From Stentor coeruleus (taxonomy: Eukaryota; Ciliophora; Heterotrichea; Heterotrichida; Stentoridae), in the NCBI GenBank assembly GCA_001970955.1, contig MPUH01000045.1, forward strand, positions 62,001 through 126,000: a stretch of 64,000 nt of DNA, in the 5' to 3' direction. Below the pieces are notes generated by a model that did not search any database, was not told the DNA's origin, and worked only from the letters and a program-made list of their open reading frames with translations. Each line of letters opens with the position of its first letter. Position 1 is the first letter of the stretch. This document shows positions 63,196 through 64,000 of the stretch, piece by piece. The translations under genes and the position numbers were made by a program.

Positions 63196-64000
63196 CTAAC
63201 TATTCATGAACATAGTTTTCGATTTAGAGAAATCAATAAATTTACACGTTTTCAGCTTCTTTACAAAAGTCAGCTCCCAAGTCTGAATTCCTTTCTGATT
63301 GACCTCATCATTTAAATACTTTCCAAAATGTTCTTTTATCCGATCTTTAATATGAGATTTTTTAAGTTCACCATACTTTCCTAACACCCATACAATATAA
63401 TCTCCCATAGTAATACATTTTTTTATATCAACATTTTTCTTATCACAATTCAATCTGTATACTCCTGGTATTTTTTTAAATGATGTATTAAGTAGTTGCT
63501 TAACACTAGTTTTCCAGCATTTTTGAGTTATTGTCCCATAAAGTTCTTCAATTTTAGTAATTATCTGATCTTTCGTCCCTCTATTATCTTGAAATTTATC
63601 CAAAGCACTTGATATCATAGTTTGTATAGTAGGTTTTTTCATAGACTCCGTTTTGTGTTCTTGTGCTTTTTTCAATTGAGCCGCTTTTATTCTTACACTA
63701 TTAATACTCCGGCCAAGTTCCAAAGCAATTCTTTTCCACATTTCAATATTCATAGTTTTTCTAGAATTAATATACCGTAGCAATTTGACTTCATCTGATT
63801 TCATCCATTTACGACTTTTGTACTCACAGCTAGAACAGTGGTCATCAGTTTCAGCAAAAAGACTATTGATATCAAACGAGTCTGGATCTTCAACTAAAGA
63901 TTTTAAGTCGATCTTATCTATAAAGCATTTTTTTGTTTTATTATCACAACAGCTACTCGTGGCATTCAAGAAAGGATTTGATTTTTCATTACTTTCACAT
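63196..64000 (-). CDS. SANT/Myb plus winged-helix nuclear protein, 5' end cut by window edge
   Basis: The frame is open to the right edge, so the true start lies outside; at least 267 codons are present, ending in TAG. A Cys-rich stretch (SSCCDNKTKKC; HCSSCEYK) leads into a SANT/Myb-like domain (KWMKSDEVKLLRYI, then WKRIALELGRSINSVRIKA). Next comes a segment shaped like a linker-histone H15 winged helix (MISSALDKFQDNRGTKDQIITKIEELYG), then a possible second winged helix (YIVWVLGKYGELKKSHIKDRIKEHFG). In plants, single-Myb plus H1/H5 proteins bind telomeric or promoter DNA, so a chromatin or telomere DNA-binding role is plausible. The Myb-like match is fair; the H15 matches rest on helix pattern and the position of hydrophobic residues. 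Confidence 0.6.
   Translation of the reverse strand, partial: CESNEKSNPFLNATSSCCDNKTKKCFIDKIDLKSLVEDPDSFDINSLFAETDDHCSSCEYKSRKWMKSDEVKLLRYINSRKTMNIEMWKRIALELGRSINSVRIKAAQLKKAQEHKTESMKKPTIQTMISSALDKFQDNRGTKDQIITKIEELYGTITQKCWKTSVKQLLNTSFKKIPGVYRLNCDKKNVDIKKCITMGDYIVWVLGKYGELKKSHIKDRIKEHFGKYLNDEVNQKGIQTWELTFVKKLKTCKFIDFSKSKTMFMNS

Noticed and set aside
1-64000. tRNA, rRNA, CRISPR arrays, transposons or virus-derived elements
   Set aside because: No convincing tRNA boxes, spaced repeat arrays, transposase, reverse transcriptase or capsid-like sequence were seen on either strand by eye. A covariance-model or profile search could still find a divergent one.

Overview
This window reads as macronuclear DNA of a heterotrich ciliate, most likely Stentor coeruleus or a close relative. 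Genes are dense, with 26 protein genes in 64 kb (two run off the ends), and are separated by very AT-rich spacers. The only introns I can demonstrate are four, and each is exactly 15 nt. TAA and TAG both end reading frames, and no TGA interrupts any gene. That excludes the TAA/TAG-to-Gln code of Paramecium and Tetrahymena and argues against the TGA-to-Trp code of Blepharisma. The published Stentor macronuclear genome is known for 15-nt introns and the standard code.

Layout. 1-5.2 kb: a truncated AXDND1-like axonemal gene, a CFAP96-like candidate and a four-pass membrane protein. 5.8-10.9 kb: a class-2 DYRK kinase, convergent with an unknown gene whose stop codon overlaps the kinase stop in a shared CTAG, and an unknown basic-tailed protein. 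11.8-16.1 kb: an ammonium-transporter homologue that has lost both pore histidines, and an alpha-tubulin lacking Lys40 and the acidic tail. 16.6-22.6 kb: a coiled-coil protein, an ACSF2-type acyl-CoA synthetase and eIF4B. 23-30 kb: a short coiled-coil protein, a long GRIP-like golgin broken by two assembly gaps, and HGPRT. 31-38 kb: a Pin1-type isomerase without WW domain, a large low-complexity protein, a TraB-like candidate and two small unknowns. 38-45.6 kb: a dynamin-related GTPase, a coiled-coil protein with an assembly gap, and DNA topoisomerase IB. 46.9-59.5 kb: a 4,202-residue receptor-like surface protein. 59.7-64 kb: CFAP52, a small protein with a PYM/eIF2A-like tail, and a truncated SANT plus winged-helix factor.

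Together these are mostly housekeeping and ciliary genes: axoneme (CFAP52, AXDND1-like, alpha-tubulin), translation (eIF4B), purine salvage, lipid activation, DNA topology and membrane traffic. There is no operon logic. Each gene appears to be its own transcription unit, marked by a striking strand asymmetry: on the coding strand the 5' flank is C-rich and nearly G-free, and the 3' flank is G-rich and nearly C-free.

The most notable points are this skew signature, the four phase-0 15-nt introns whose terminal TAG is an in-frame stop, the giant surface protein, the Amt homologue with a rebuilt pore, the tail-less alpha-tubulin, and a set of local direct duplications. Four of these flank single-N assembly gaps, and four others have no gap. 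I saw no tRNA, rRNA, CRISPR array, transposon or virus-derived element.
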